64,000 nt of DNA, from positions 880,210 through 944,209 of the forward strand of contig NW_022985067.1 in assembly GCF_010015585.1 (NCBI RefSeq), read 5' to 3'. Positions 45,827 to 57,620 of the stretch are shown here, piece by piece (the stretch's first letter is position 1; each line of letters begins with the position of its first letter). The notes under the pieces are model-generated. The model was given only the letters and a program-made list of their open reading frames with translations. It searched no databases and was not told the origin of the DNA. Position numbers and translations under genes: made by a program. Source of the stretch: Eremomyces bilateralis CBS 781.70. Its lineage: Eukaryota; Ascomycota; Dothideomycetes; Eremomycetales; Eremomycetaceae.

Positions 45827-47233
45827 TCAGTCCACCTCATATACCCCGTTATTCACGCCCTCCCTCGTCCCCTGAATAGCCTCCTCAAGCCGCTGCACAA
45901 GCCTCAGATCCATCGACGCGCTCGACGCCGCTCGCCTCCTCGCGCCCCTCACCCCCCCACCACTCCTCCGCCAGCGTATCGCATGCAGATTTCGAAAACT
46001 AAAACTGAAACTGCCCCGACCGACCGCCCCGTCTCCTAACCGCGTGCGTCGAACCCCCGGCCAACTCACGGCTCGCCTCCTTGCTCGAACGCTGGCTCCC
46101 AAGTCCCAGAAAGGGCGTCGGCGGAGAATCCCCGATAGGGTCCGCAGTCCGCTGCGAAGGCCTTCTGCGTCGAGGCTGTCTAGCACACTGCCAAGTTGCG
46201 GGACCGGCGCCCCGTTGGAACGGGTCACGACGCTGCTGTCGCTGTCACCGCGTCTCCTCTCCGCTACTGCCTGGCGTAACGCTTGGATCTCTGTTAGGGC
46301 GTGACGGATGTCGATGAGCGTCGACTCTAGCGTCCTTTGCGTCGTCCGCGCCTGCACGCGGGTATCTAGCAATCGATCCAGCATTGTTTCAGGATCGTCT
46401 GACCCTTTCGGCGGCCGCTGCCGCGAGCGACGCGGATCGTGGTTCTCGTCGTTTTCTTCATGCTGATTCTGGCGGTTCGCGAGGCGAGCCGAGCGGCGCG
46501 GGATCGTGACCCATTCTTCGTCGGTATTCGAAAGTCGGAACTGGTGGGTGCGGCACGATCCGGCTCGGGACGCGATGAGATCTTCCGTTGCATCTCTGGG
46601 CTCGATAGCAGGGACAGGGAGGTCGGGGCCCATGAATCCTTCGTTGATGATCATGAGTTCCGGGCCGCTGGTGGCATCGAGGCGGGGGGGGTCGTCGGGG
46701 TTGGGGGGGTCGTCGGGATCGAGGGGCATGTCGGGGCCTCTCTCGTCACAGTCCCAATCGGTGTACATGGAAGATTCATCGTAGTCGGTGGATGACTCGT
46801 ACCCGGGGACGAGACGGCGCGGGATGAAATACCGATTTAACTGCGGCTGGTTCGGGTTAAGTCCATAGCTCTCTTCTTCCTCTTCCTCGATCTTTTCCTC
46901 TTCCTCGACTTCCTCCTCTTCCTTGTTCTCCTCCTCGACTTCTACTTCTTCTCTGATGTATTCAATTAGGGGAGAGCGGGCTTGCATCTCATGGGCCTTC
47001 ACATCGTCACTGTCATTATCATCACGGTGGTCAGTTGCTCTCGGTCTCGTCGCTCTAGCTCCGCTTGCTTGCGACCGACGGGGACGCAGCCCCTGGCAGC
47101 GACGAAGCGACGACCCCGCAACTCCCAAGTTGTTCCTACGGGACGCGTTCGCGGCTTGGGGGGTTGCCTTCGCGCCTCGAATCTCCGCGACCCGTGCAGA
47201 GCGACGAGCGACGTTTCCAGAAAGGGCCTGCAT
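45827..47233 (-). CDS. Acidic orphan protein with two RRSAR motifs
   Basis: A single frame of 468 residues from ATG 47233. I do not recognise a domain. The N-terminus is basic (ARRSARVAEIRG, then LRPRRSQASGARATRPRA). An acidic run of Glu and Val near 90-125 (EEVEVEEENKEEEEVEEEE) follows, then a Pro/Asp-rich DPDDPPNPDDPPRLD. A second basic motif, PRRSARLANRQ, resembles the first, so RRSAR(V/L)A occurs twice. A coiled coil with leucine spacing lies around 300-345 (LDRLLDTRVQ, TLIDIRHALTEIQALR). The tail is Arg-rich. Basic, acidic and coiled parts together suggest a nuclear or chromatin-associated protein, but this is inference. Introns are possible but no compelling pair was found. Confidence 0.6.
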   Translation of the reverse strand: MQALSGNVARRSARVAEIRGAKATPQAANASRRNNLGVAGSSLRRCQGLRPRRSQASGARATRPRATDHRDDNDSDDVKAHEMQARSPLIEYIREEVEVEEENKEEEEVEEEEKIEEEEEESYGLNPNQPQLNRYFIPRRLVPGYESSTDYDESSMYTDWDCDERGPDMPLDPDDPPNPDDPPRLDATSGPELMIINEGFMGPDLPVPAIEPRDATEDLIASRAGSCRTHQFRLSNTDEEWVTIPRRSARLANRQNQHEENDENHDPRRSRQRPPKGSDDPETMLDRLLDTRVQARTTQRTLESTLIDIRHALTEIQALRQAVAERRRGDSDSSVVTRSNGAPVPQLGSVLDSLDAEGLRSGLRTLSGILRRRPFWDLGASVRARRRAVSWPGVRRTRLGDGAVGRGSFSFSFRNLHAIRWRRSGGGVRGARRRAASSASMDLRLVQRLEEAIQGTREGVNNGVYEVD

Positions 47234-47544
47234 CGTGCGGAGCGCGTTGTAGGAGCTCTGAATACCTCTGAACCTCCTAAAGACGGGTTAATCACGAAGA
47301 AGAGAGAGAGAGTGGTCGGGATGGGTGAGTAGGATTGAAGATGTGGGATGTGGAGAATCGTCGTTTGAATGTGAAGGGTAATGTAATGTTACAGAATCCA
47401 CCATGCCTCGCATCCAAGCCGGAGGCAGTAGATATCCACCAGGATGCCCCCAAAATGCGTGATAACATGTCCAAATGTAGTGCAAGATCCCACTCTATGC
47501 TGTATTCCCCCTCATAACAAATGCGGTAGTGTCGATGTCATAAC
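47234..47544. other. Gap between the orphan gene and the kinase
   Basis: 311 bases. The orphan gene starts and the kinase stops on the same strand, so this is the kinase-side 3' region plus the orphan promoter. An AG-rich stretch at 47295-47312 (GAAGAGAGAGAGAG) is visible. Confidence 0.45.
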
Positions 47545-50357
47545 TCACTTCCCTCCCTTATCATCCCCGCCGCTACTCCCCGGCTCCAGCACATGCGTAT
47601 GTCCCAACCCGCGGATAATCGTCCCCCCTTCCTCTTGCCGACACACGCGGCACCCGTCCCGCGCCACGTGCACATGCAGCGGCCGCGCGCTCGGGCTCTC
47701 CGGTCGCGACTGCGACCCGATCCCCATCGCCATCGCGCCGCCGCCGCCCACGGCCAGCCCGCTGTCGGCGAGCCCGGCGGCTGGCCCGGAGTTCGAGTAA
47801 CCGATGCTGAACGGCCCGCCGACGGCGCTGGATGGGCTTGGAGTTGGGATGGTAGAGTCGCTATCGACGTTGTCGCCGTAGAAGGCGGTTTTGACCCAGC
47901 GGTCCTCCCAGATCTCGGCGAGGGTGGCGCGGCGGAGAGGGTCGAGTTCGAGCATGCGACTGATAATGTGGCGGGTTTCGCGGGGAAGGAGGCGGAGGAG
48001 ACGCCAGCGCCCCTTGATTTGTTGCGGTTGTGCGGGCTGGGTTTGCGGTTGTGTGGAGGCGGTGTTGGTCGGAGGGGTTTCGGGGACGTGAATTCGAGGT
48101 TGGTCCGGGTTTTGGATATTAGTATTGGGGTCGGAGCGGGTAGGAGGCTCAGGATGATCACGATGATGGCGGCGGTGAGGTTCGTTTTCGGATGGTGGAT
48201 CCGAGCTAGGAACTCGGGATGAAGGTTCGGATTGGACGAAGCGTTCTGTGGGGTTATATGGATTGGGATTTTCAAGTGCAGATTTTAAAGCCAGCTGTGA
48301 GAGCGCTTTTCTTGATTCTTCGTCTGGGTCCGCAACGAACAGTTTGTAGGAGTTGTCGGAGAGGCGAGGTTGTTTCCATGGGAAGCGACGGAGGGTCATG
48401 CAACAGAAGATGATGGCGAGAGACCAGACGTCGGTTGGCTGCGGGTCGTATTTGGGGAGATCATAGACTTCAGGAGCAAGGTATGGATCGGAGCCGACAA
48501 TGCCTGTGTTGAATATTAGTTACCGATGCCCTTAAACATTAAAGGCTGTACGTACCGGATGCCGTGACCACACCATTCTCGAAGGGATATCGGAAAACGG
48601 CGGCACTGCCAAAATCGATAATCTTCATGATCCCATGCTCGTTGACGACGACGTTATCCAACTTCAAGTCTCGATGCGCTAGCCCCATATTGTGCAAATA
48701 GGTGACGCCATTGAGGATCTGAAGCGTGGCGCATGTGATCTCCTCTCGACTCATCTTTCCCGTCATTACGATCGCGAATAGGTCGTAGGGTGCGTATTCC
48801 ATGACTTCGTACCAGTTCCCCTTCTCATGAATGATGTCCATGGTCTCGATGAGGTTGCCATGGTGCAACGTGCTCCCGATACAGAACTCGGCGGTGACTT
48901 TCTTGCTATATTCTTTCTCGCTCTCGTAGGTATGTCGAGCTCGGAACTGTTTGACGGCGAAGGTGACTCCGTCCGACTGGCGCTTCATGATGCGGACCGA
49001 TCCCCCCGCCCCAGAGCCCAGGACCTTGCCAAACTTTCCGTATTTCGATTCTAAGCTCATGTCGTCTGCGAAGGGCATATTGAACGTTCCGGTCGAATTT
49101 GACGATGATTTCCGGTCTCCGGTCGTAGGTCGGCTGCCCCGCAGCGAGCTACTCGACGACGAGTGACCAGACTTCTTATGGCCTTTGTCTTTATCTTTCT
49201 TATGGGATCCAAACTTGAAAAAGCGCTTCAGATCGGACATAGACCCATGTTTCTTTTCGCTGAGGTGGAATGAGCTGGACTCGTCGCGATGGTGACTGCC
49301 ACCAAGAAAACCAGGGCGCTTCTCATTTTGATGGGTGGGTTCCGTTCCGCCTTTTGATCGAGGGACGTTGGATGACGAGGCTGAAATGGGGTCGCGGCGT
49401 TGGCTGCGGTCGCGGACCCCGAAGACAAACCTGGGGTCGATCGTATCGAGATCTCGATTTTGCACGGGACGTTTTCCGCGCGCATATGGATCGTTTGGAT
49501 CGCCTTGCGGTGTGAAGGGACGTTGGTATGGGGAGCGTGCGCCGGGCGGGGTGACCGCTCCAGGGGTGTTGGCGGGACTTCCGTCATGAGACGGGGGTAG
49601 CGAATCGCCTGCAGGGCCCGCCATGGAGTTGCGATATTCCGCAGGATGGGGCGCCACAACACCGGACATTTCCACCATCGATCGCGGGCGCGGTTGAACG
49701 ACAGCGGTAAGGCGTGCGTTGGCGGCTGCAGATCGTGGTTGCGTCGATGCGCCCGGTCGGGATTCCTGTTGAGGGGTCACCTTTGTCGGAGGACGCTCGT
49801 GGGGCGGAGATATTTCAGGAGTCATTGTTCCTGCGTCGTTTCGGACTGATATTCTTGGGAGGCCCTCGTCCTGGGAAGCTCCTTTTCTTTCGGGGCCTGA
49901 TCCAGCTGGTGTAAGTGGAGGGGAGTTGACGGATGCCATGGATGAGCCAAGTCGAGGAGAGGTAGCACCTGAGGGAGTCTGAACCGGAGTGGCAGAATGT
50001 CCTGAATCCCGAGAAGGAACCTATGGTAGCAAACTTGTTAGCAGGTGCTCATTATTTTATGTTATCGTCGTCCTGCGGGGGATGCAGGCTGGAAACACTC
50101 ACTCTTGATGCAGGTAACGACATTGGATCAAAAGCGAAGTTCTCCATTCGATTGCACTGCATCTTCGATCGTCGCATGCTGATGGACAAGTTCTTTAATT
50201 CCTTCTGCGCTGCCTCGCAAAGATCATCGCGCTCATTCTTGGACGGTTTCTTGAGCGACCCGGCGACATCTTGGGATCTAGCGGGTTCGACCTCTTCGTC
50301 GGGAGAGCGAACCCGCACCGCCGATCGCTGCGGATCCTCGCGGGTTTCCTCAGCCAT
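47545..50357 (-). CDS. Serine/threonine kinase of the Hal4/Sat4-Hal5 family
   Basis: Three exons, 50357-50103, 50020-48556 and 48503-47545, encode 892 residues in phase. The first exon ([10 protein letters not shown]) and its in-frame join through GTGAGT to VPSRDSGHS extend the protein beyond the long central frame. About 400 residues of Ser/Pro-rich, disordered sequence precede the catalytic domain. It has [12 protein letters not shown] (about 418), the lysine in [25 protein letters not shown], the catalytic AHRDLKLDN (about 532), DFGSA (about 554) and [13 protein letters not shown] charged insert splits the C-lobe before [18 protein letters not shown]. The yeast relatives stabilise plasma-membrane transporters such as Trk1 and help salt tolerance; the same role is inferred. 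The C-terminal tail is Gly/Ser-rich. Confidence 0.9.
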
Positions 50358-51641
50358 CTTTGCACAAGGCGCCTTTACCAGATTACTCGCTATGAATATA
50401 TCGTAAGGATTTGGAGGCGTCGCTGATGCGTGAGATGAATTTGGATAGCGTGCAAGGCGGGGCGCGGTGTAGTGGAGGTGGGTTGGTGGAGGAGTGGTAA
50501 AAGTTGTGCTCGGCGTAATCTGACAGGAGGATGAAGCGGTTGGCATAAGCCGATGCAACAACGATAGTGGTAGGGCCTAATATGAGGCAGGAAGCCTGCA
50601 ATTGAAAGAGAGGAGCGTGGAGGACCAGAGATGGGTGGTGACTCCCGATAGAAGTTGGAGATAGATGTTTCGTGGATGATAATTGGTAGCGTCGATTTAG
50701 TGATTGGATTCAGCGACTGATTCAGCAACTGGCACACGAAGTGACCCGAGATGTCTAACTCGGTCTCTGGTGGGATGGACAAGCTGGACCTGGCTCCACC
50801 CACGTTGTCCCTGACTCCCTGACTCCTTGGATAGCTTAACGTTGTGATGCCGAACAACGGGTCAACCGGCACTGTTTTAGGGGCGGATTGCGTGCCTTTC
50901 GGGCGGTGATTGGTTGAGTTACACGGATATGCCGAAAGCTACAGGAATAATTGGTGCCAGGAATGTCCCAGGTGTGACAACGTATGTGATGACATTAAGC
51001 TCTGAAATGCAGAGGAATATGAAGTAATCACGGAGGTTCCAGATGGGGCGGAACAGGTCTCTCTTTCATCCGTCAGACAATGCGGTTCCAGCTCACTGAA
51101 ACACTACAATAAGGAAGTTGGTCAATCTGTCATGTGCAAGAACATGCATTAGAGTATTGAAACTTAGGAGATTAACTTGAGTCGAGATGAAAATCAAGCG
51201 GAGCATCCGAGAGCGATGCTCCTCTATCCCCACTCTCGCGGTGCAGTCAACATTGGTGCGCCGTATTTTGCGGACCGGTGGCGATTTCAGTGACTCAACA
51301 TTAGGGAAATTTTCCCTGCAGTTAGGAATCGGGCCAAGGAGGCTCAACGAAGTCAACGTGAGGTTGGAATGGGCATATTTTGGCCTTGGGCACGTCTTGT
51401 TGAGATCTGAGATATTGAACTGTGAAGCCCCTAGAGCTTCATCTGGACTGGGAAAACCGGTTTCGGGAATCTTTCCGGACGATACGGAGTACACATCCAG
51501 TATCCACGAATTATCCAATGCCCATCCTTGGAACAGATCCCTATTCGACCAATACATCCAATGCGCTGATACTAATAAGACACGTAATTAACAAGGCGAC
51601 GATTCGATACTCATGTTCATTAACTCGAACTGACCCCCACC
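50358..51641. other. Intergenic region upstream of the kinase
   Basis: 1.28 kb. Short overlapping frames around 51093-51649 on both strands lack domains. The half near 50358-50700 likely holds the kinase promoter and leader; the other end is the 3' region of the NTF2-like gene. No RNA gene seen. Confidence 0.45.
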
Positions 51642-52163
51642 CTAAATAATCCGCGTCACGTGCACCGCTGTATGATTCCCACCAACGGATTCGACACCAT
51701 TCCTCAAATCGGATTTCTTCACTACTCTCCCCTCCTCGACAAAGGCATACATGGTCTTGATCTTACCCTCGACAACCGTCGCCACGTCCTCCCCGAATAC
51801 CATGGGTAGTTCCCCCTTCGGCCCACCCGCCCACTTGATCCGAGCCACTTGGAACGACTCCGCGCCTGGAGACAGCACTTCAATTGGCGCTGATCTAGTG
51901 CCAGATCTCAGATGTCGACGATCGCATCGAGGTAGCTTACCGGTTAATTCGAAGGCAAGGTCATCCATAGATTTGCGCAAGCCGTCGATGAGATCGAGGA
52001 TGGCGTCGTGGCCACGAAAGGCGCCCAACCGGTCGAGGAACAAGCATTCGGAAGACGGGACCCAGAACTCCTTGATGACATGAGCTCGTCGGTTGGCATT
52101 TGGCTCGCTGAATATGTCAAACAGGTGGCCCTTCATCAGCTTCTCGACTGCCTTGGAGGCCAT
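51642..52163 (-). CDS. NTF2/SnoaL-like small protein
   Basis: Two readings are possible. Spliced as 52163-51941 and 51877-51642 (donor GTAAGC, acceptor TTGAAG, 63-nt intron) it encodes 152 residues; unspliced the frame stays open with 173. The spliced form gives a better-looking protein: MASKAVEKLMKGHLFDIFSE, here LMKGHLFDIFSE, then IKEFWVPSSECLFLD, AILDLIDGLRKS and AFELT followed by VLSPGAESFQVARIKWAGGPKGE, PMVFGEDVATVVEGKIKTMYAFVE. This cone-like sequence of one long helix then alternating strands is that of SnoaL-type NTF2 proteins. Members bind or isomerise small molecules; no substrate can be named. Divergent to SVF1 over 1.1 kb. Confidence 0.75.
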   Translation of the reverse strand: MASKAVEKLMKGHLFDIFSEPNANRRAHVIKEFWVPSSECLFLDRLGAFRGHDAILDLIDGLRKSMDDLAFELTGKLPRCDRRHLRSGTRSAPIEVLSPGAESFQVARIKWAGGPKGELPMVFGEDVATVVEGKIKTMYAFVEEGRVVKKSDLRNGVESVGGNHTAVHVTRII

Positions 52164-53297
52164 CTCCCATGTCCCTGCTCTTCTGACCAGCCCAATTGCT
52201 CTCGGATTGTGGATGGTATTCCCTCGATATCCCGAATGAAGTGGATTTAAAACATGATGATGAAGTTGCTGCGCTGATTTATATCGGCCAGAAGCACGAT
52301 GGAATTCGTTGAAAATACACTCAGCATACGGTTTGTTCGGATATATCGATCATTCGACCAAATCGCTCCACAAAAGCGTCCATGTCATGATATACTGCGC
52401 TCTACTGCTCTGTCGGAAGAGTTCTAACATGCTAAAATTCCCATTTCTATTAGATTGTCAATGCGAGGAGCAACGTGCAAATGTTGCCGGATGAATGAGT
52501 GCATCTCAGTCCAGAAATCTGCTGGGTTGCATAGGTGGCTCTTTCGTAAATGGGCTCCATCGAATGCCCACCACAAAGTCAGTGATCACTGCGCATGTAT
52601 GAGGAGAGTATCTCGGTAGAGTGTAGGAGTCATATTTAGATTCATATATTCGTCTGGCTGGCTCACTGTAGAGCAAGAATAAAATGACGCTGTAGTAGAA
52701 ATGATGGCGATTGTATTGATGCGTGACTTAATATAAGTTTATATAACATCTTGATAAGTGGACGGTACGTGTCAAGGATTATGAGCTTGGATTAATTAGT
52801 TAGCAGTTGTCGTAACTACTTGCGTAGTAAGTTAGGAGATACTGGATACTCCTTTCTGGGCGATCATGTCCAAGAATGGACTTCCTTGCGATGTCCCACC
52901 GCCTACGGAGTCGTCATTCCTGTTCATCATCCCATAATGATTGATTGATGGCTTAGGTTGGGCTGATGGTCTGGCGGTGATGGGGAGATCCCCACTGCCA
53001 CTACAACCCCCGGCCAAACTTCGGCTTTCCTGTCCACGTTGTCCCTCGACCGCAGCCCGCACTTTCTTCCACAGCCATAACAGGTGATGAATCCATCATC
53101 CATCCCATCTTCTTCACCTTTATTATCCATTACACCTTTCCAACAACTGCCCTTTTCCCAAGTATCAGCTTGCTCCGATCATAGCGTAGCTGTATATACT
53201 ACAGTACCTCTTCAATACCCATATACCGCTCTCTTTGATACCCCAGCTAAACTACCTTTCCGTTCACCCTCCCTACATCCTCGATACCGGTCTCGTC
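52164..53297. promoter_or_regulatory. Divergent region of the NTF2-like gene and SVF1
   Basis: 1.13 kb between opposed starts. The SVF1 half ends with a pyrimidine-rich stretch (CATCCCATCTTCTTCACC at about 53100), the other half is AT-rich. Short frames inside have no domain. Confidence 0.5.
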
Positions 53298-54676
53298 ATG
53301 CCTCTCAGTTGGTCACAGTGGGGCCAATCAGTGTAAGAATTGCCAAGTCAACGACCATGTGCTGTGTCCAAGCTGACTTCCATGACTCGACAGGATTGCC
53401 AACGTCGCTGGCACCCAGGAACCCGAGTATGGCCCGGAAGCGTTCCATAGCGTCGCCAAGCAGGAGGGACCCTTCAGGGAGACCGTGAAGGAGGATTTCA
53501 AATGGGAAGCTTTAGAGTCCACATGCGTAGAGACTCAGACTTTCTATCTGCTGGCCGACAATGGTCACGTGGCGATATGCCAGGTCATTTACAGCAACGT
53601 CATGTATGAGATCTACCCTTTCCTTCGCCTGACCCCGATTCTCTGAAGACGGGCGTGCGGCTCACATGAACGAAATAAGCTGATCTTCGCAGGGGTATCA
53701 ATACGACATGCCAATTCTCTTCCAAGCTGTTCTTCCCCAAGGAATCCTCCCCGCCACTGTGGTCTACCGAACCCGTTACCAACCACAGCTTTGACGACGA
53801 CCACTACTGCTTCAAGGCTGACAAATGCTCGCTCGATCTGTCCGAAGATGGCACGACGATTCATGTCAAGTCATCCACTTCAACGCAGGTGGTGATTGAC
53901 GTCAAGCTGACCCGCTTGTCCCCTGGTTTCGTGGTGGGAAAGGACGGGAGGTCCACATATGGCACGGAGCTGGACAAGCCCTGGGGTTCGATGAGACATG
54001 CTTTCTGGCCTCGATGTAGTGCCGAAGGCTCGTTTATCACCCAGGCTCATGGGGTGATTGACTTTAAGGGCAAAGGCTTGATGATTCATGCTCTGCAAGG
54101 AATGAAGCCACATCATGCTGGTGAGTTTTCCATTGACAGATCCCCTTATCCGACATGATGCTGATTTCTATCTAGCTGCCCGGTGGAATTTCATCACTTG
54201 CGTGACACCAACCTATTCTGCCGTTATGATGGAGTTCACGACCCCACCATCCTATGGCCCGACGGTCGTTACCGTGGGAGGAATTGCAACCGATGGCAAA
54301 ATCCTAATGGCAGGTGCCAATAATACCGTCACGCATCTCAAAACCAAGGAGGACGGAGAGACGGCTTGGCCCGAGCCCACCGAAGTCAAATATGAGTGGC
54401 GAGGCGACAAAATCAGTGCCGTGATGGAAGGAGAGCTAGGGAAACGGCTAGACAGGATCGATGTTCTGGCCCATGTTCCCACGTTCATCAAGAACCTCGC
54501 CGGCGGTGTCGCCGGGACATATCCTTATATCTATCAAGTAAGTCTTCCCCATACCACTGATATTCTATAACTAATCCTTCCAGTTCTCGCCCAATCTGCC
54601 GCTTAAGATCACGATCGATGGAGAGGAGAAAACTGAAGAAGGCATGGTCTTCGCAGAATCGACCTTCATCGTGTGA
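53298..54676 (+). CDS. SVF1: Survival factor Svf1 (ceramide-transfer/oxidative-stress protein)
   Basis: Five exons, 53298-53332, 53394-53603, 53693-54120, 54176-54537 and 54584-54676, give 375 residues with all phases matching. Svf1 in yeast is needed to survive oxidative and cold stress and has been shown to carry ceramide between ER and Golgi. The N-terminal MPLSWSQWGQ is a possible membrane-binding helix. The lipocalin-like fold shows [53 protein letters not shown], a second sheet with WPRCSAEGSFITQ, GLMIHALQGMKPHHAAARWNF and SAVMMEFTTPPSYGP, and finally ITIDGEEKTEEGMVFAESTFI. The length and end fit the family. The tiny first exon hides the start from simple frame searches. Confidence 0.94.
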
Positions 54677-54803
54677 GCTTGAACAACCAGAACAGTATCA
54701 ATACTGGCCCCACACTCGCTTCAAATATCATGACTATCATCACGATCTGCCCTTGGAATTCTTCCTCCGCGGTATCAACGACACTCGCTCGACAGACTAC
54801 ATA

Positions 54804-56490
54804 ATGTCTAATCATCATCAAAAAAAAAATCAAAACTTGCTCTAACGCTGTCTTCTCGAATTCTGATAGACCGCTCGATGAAGACGAAAAACAAGTGGTT
54901 CGGCGCGCCCATAAACGGTGCAGACCCTCCATCGTGCATCGAAGCTCCGGTCGCCGGCGCTGGAAAGGAAAACGTACGGTCCAGTATACTGATGAACCCG
55001 CACCCCAGGTCGCATCTCAGCCGTTCAACGTGGGGTACACTGCCCAGGCGCAACCTAGCATATCCAATTCCTACGACGGCTCCAACGATCAAAGTCGCGA
55101 GGACCCTTTCCTGAACCCGTACGACGGCGTATGCGAAACGGTTACCGGCCAGGAGATCTATACCCCACTGCCTGGACAATGCATTTCGTTACACAATCCC
55201 AAGCCAGCGAGGCCAGGCCCTCTACCACCGTTCCTCCGGTTCCCTATCCCCATCGCCACCCCCCTGAACACCATGATCGACGATGCTTCAAGTCACCCCA
55301 ACCAGACCTCTCCGCGCTTCCTCCGTCGTCCGGACACCTTGCATGATTTGCTTCACGCGTCGAGCCAACGCCATGGATACAACCGCACACAGACCAAGAG
55401 TGCCGAACCGCTGTCATCCCACCAGTTCCAATTCGTGGAAGAAACCGCCGACATCATACGACAAATTAGCGCGTCGCCGGACCGTCTCGATGCCAGCGAA
55501 TCCATCCGGTCGGCGCCAGCCAGTTTCTCCGTTCCCGGCCCTGACGTTGTGGTTCCATCCATCGAGCTCGGTCATCCGGCCGACAGCGCGGACGATGCTC
55601 CTCGAAGCCCGTTTACGGAATGGGGAAACGCTACGCACGGGAATGGTCACGACCCGATGGTGCATCCCGATAAAACGTCGGGCAGACCGCCACCACCTAT
55701 GACATCGGGGCAAACAATTCGGTTGGTGCAAACTAGGAAGGCTCTCGCACGAGCTGCCCAGCTTGCCCGGGTGCGGGTCAACCGGACTCGCAACCTTCCG
55801 TATCACGACCCTAACAACCGGCCTCTCCATCCCGCACCTGACAACGGTTGGACACCCTACGGCGGTCCGGCACCTTACGACGGCTCGACACATTATGACG
55901 CCCCCATCACCCACCAACCGCCCCTCCACAACATCTTCCTTCCCATGCATAACAACCCCAGCAACCCGCACCCATCCACGCTCCCCCACTACTCTGTCCC
56001 CATTCCTAATCCAACAGCCCACAACACCTACCTCGTGTCCGACCCCTTTCAACCTCAATTCCCCCCTTCACACATCTCTCCGAATCCCGCCCCCCCACCC
56101 GAAGTCATGCACCGACCCGTAGCTTTGCCCCCACCCCCCGTCTTCTACTCACCCATCGGCCTCCACGAGTCCCTGGTCGTCCACCCACCCCCGAATCTCA
56201 ACGCACCCCCAGTCGTCCACCCGCCCCCCAGCCTCGACGTCCCCGTCAACGGTCCCCAACCGCGCGGACTACAACCCCACGGCGCGCCTGGCCTTCCGGA
56301 GCAGGCGGGATTGGCGGTCGGGGTGCAGGGTGATGGGACGATCGATCACGGTGCGAGGACGCGGGAAAGCGAGTGGTCAGGGATAGGGGGTAGAGATAGA
56401 TATGGGGAGTGGAGGGAGTGGAGGCAGTGGGCGGAGTGGCAGCGGATGCAGCCGCAGGAGGCGTGGCGGGGTGCTGGTTCTTTGGGGTGA
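54804..56490 (+). CDS. Proline-rich protein of unknown function, start uncertain
   Basis: A long open frame ends at 56490. It has no ATG before 55273 in its own frame, yet looks coding from about 54825 (SNAVFSNSDRPLDEDEKQVVRRAHKRC). An ATG at 54804 lies one frame off, and the switch falls at a run of ten A (54820-54829). If that run were nine, the gene would read MSNHHQKKIKTC onward and give about 561 residues. So either the run is miscounted, or the true 5' end lies in a spliced exon I cannot see. The body is Pro/His/Asn-rich, with repeated PPPP and HPPP units, one RKALARAAQLARVRVNRTR helix and a Trp/Arg/Glu tail (GEWREWRQWAEWQRM). No family recognised. It starts only 127 bases after SVF1. 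Confidence 0.5.
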
Positions 56491-57620
56491 GGACGGACTG
56501 AGAATTGAAGTGTGAACGGGCGAGTGGGTGGTTGCTGTGACGTGTGGACCTTGGTGGTGGATTTGGTTGGGTTGAGTGGGACTACTGCGCGTCCGTATTC
56601 TTTCCGCGCTCACGCGTTATTCATTCGCATCTGCCAGTTGACGGAGGATGTTTGTATTGTTAAGAGACATGGCGGTCAGCGACTGATCGGAGAAATTGCA
56701 ACCGGACTGTTTGGCATCGATGGTTCGTTTCGCGGTGCGGTACATTGCTAATTAGGAGAGTGATGTTGGCTAGAAGCAGGTGGAGTGACGCTGGTGATGT
56801 GGTGGTATGCCTTGATTACGCTTCAGGAGACGACGTGATAAGAATGGTATGCATGTATGTATTACGGATGAGTAGTGACCATGAAGCGTAGAAAACGCCG
56901 TAGAGTCGGGTGCCCATGGGCTATCCAATCCACGCCAGTCCCATATCTGCAACCAGTCCGCTGTCTCCGAACCCGAACCCCTCAACCCACCTCCTTAAAC
57001 CCGTAAAATGGCAAACAGAAAAAGGTCTTTTCTTTCATTTTGGAAATGACAGTCGCCTCATGCCCAAGGTTCAAATATACACATCCAAGAAAAACAAGCC
57101 GAAAAGAAAACATACGTGATCAAACGTATCATCATCATCACCTCATTCCCGGCGTACATCTTCCAATCATCAAGGTCGTCTATCCATCCCTCCCTTTCAT
57201 ACAGGGGCCCGATCCGATCCAACCGACCCGGGTTGCAGCGAGCGGAGTGCGTTTCTCGACTCTCGCCGCAGCCTGACCTCATTCAGTTCCGTCCATTCCA
57301 CCCATCCATCAACAACCCAAAGTCCAAAAGAAAACCCAAGACAGATAAATCCAATAATAACGTCCCGAAGGCGCGACAACGCCAGGACCCGGCAAACGCC
57401 CCTGACCACCGAACCCCGATTCCAGCGTCTATGCTTGTATGACGAGCATACATGCCAGAAAGACTCCCTCGGTCCGCCCGAGACCCGTTGCCGTTGCCGT
57501 TGCGCCATCCATCCAGTTTGCGTAAAACATTATGAAATGCGGGGGACGGGAAACACGGTCGAGGGGAGAAAGCAATGTATCGGATCGAGTCGCACAGGGC
57601 GACGGAACTAGAAACTGCCG
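56491..57620. other. Convergent region between the proline-rich gene and PPS1
   Basis: 1.13 kb between two stops. Open frames on both strands are GC-driven or short and show no domain. No repeat or RNA gene seen. Long for a convergent gap in this window. Confidence 0.45.

Noticed and set aside
51093-51649. Overlapping frames on both strands upstream of the kinase
   Set aside because: No domain on either strand, and the frames exclude each other.
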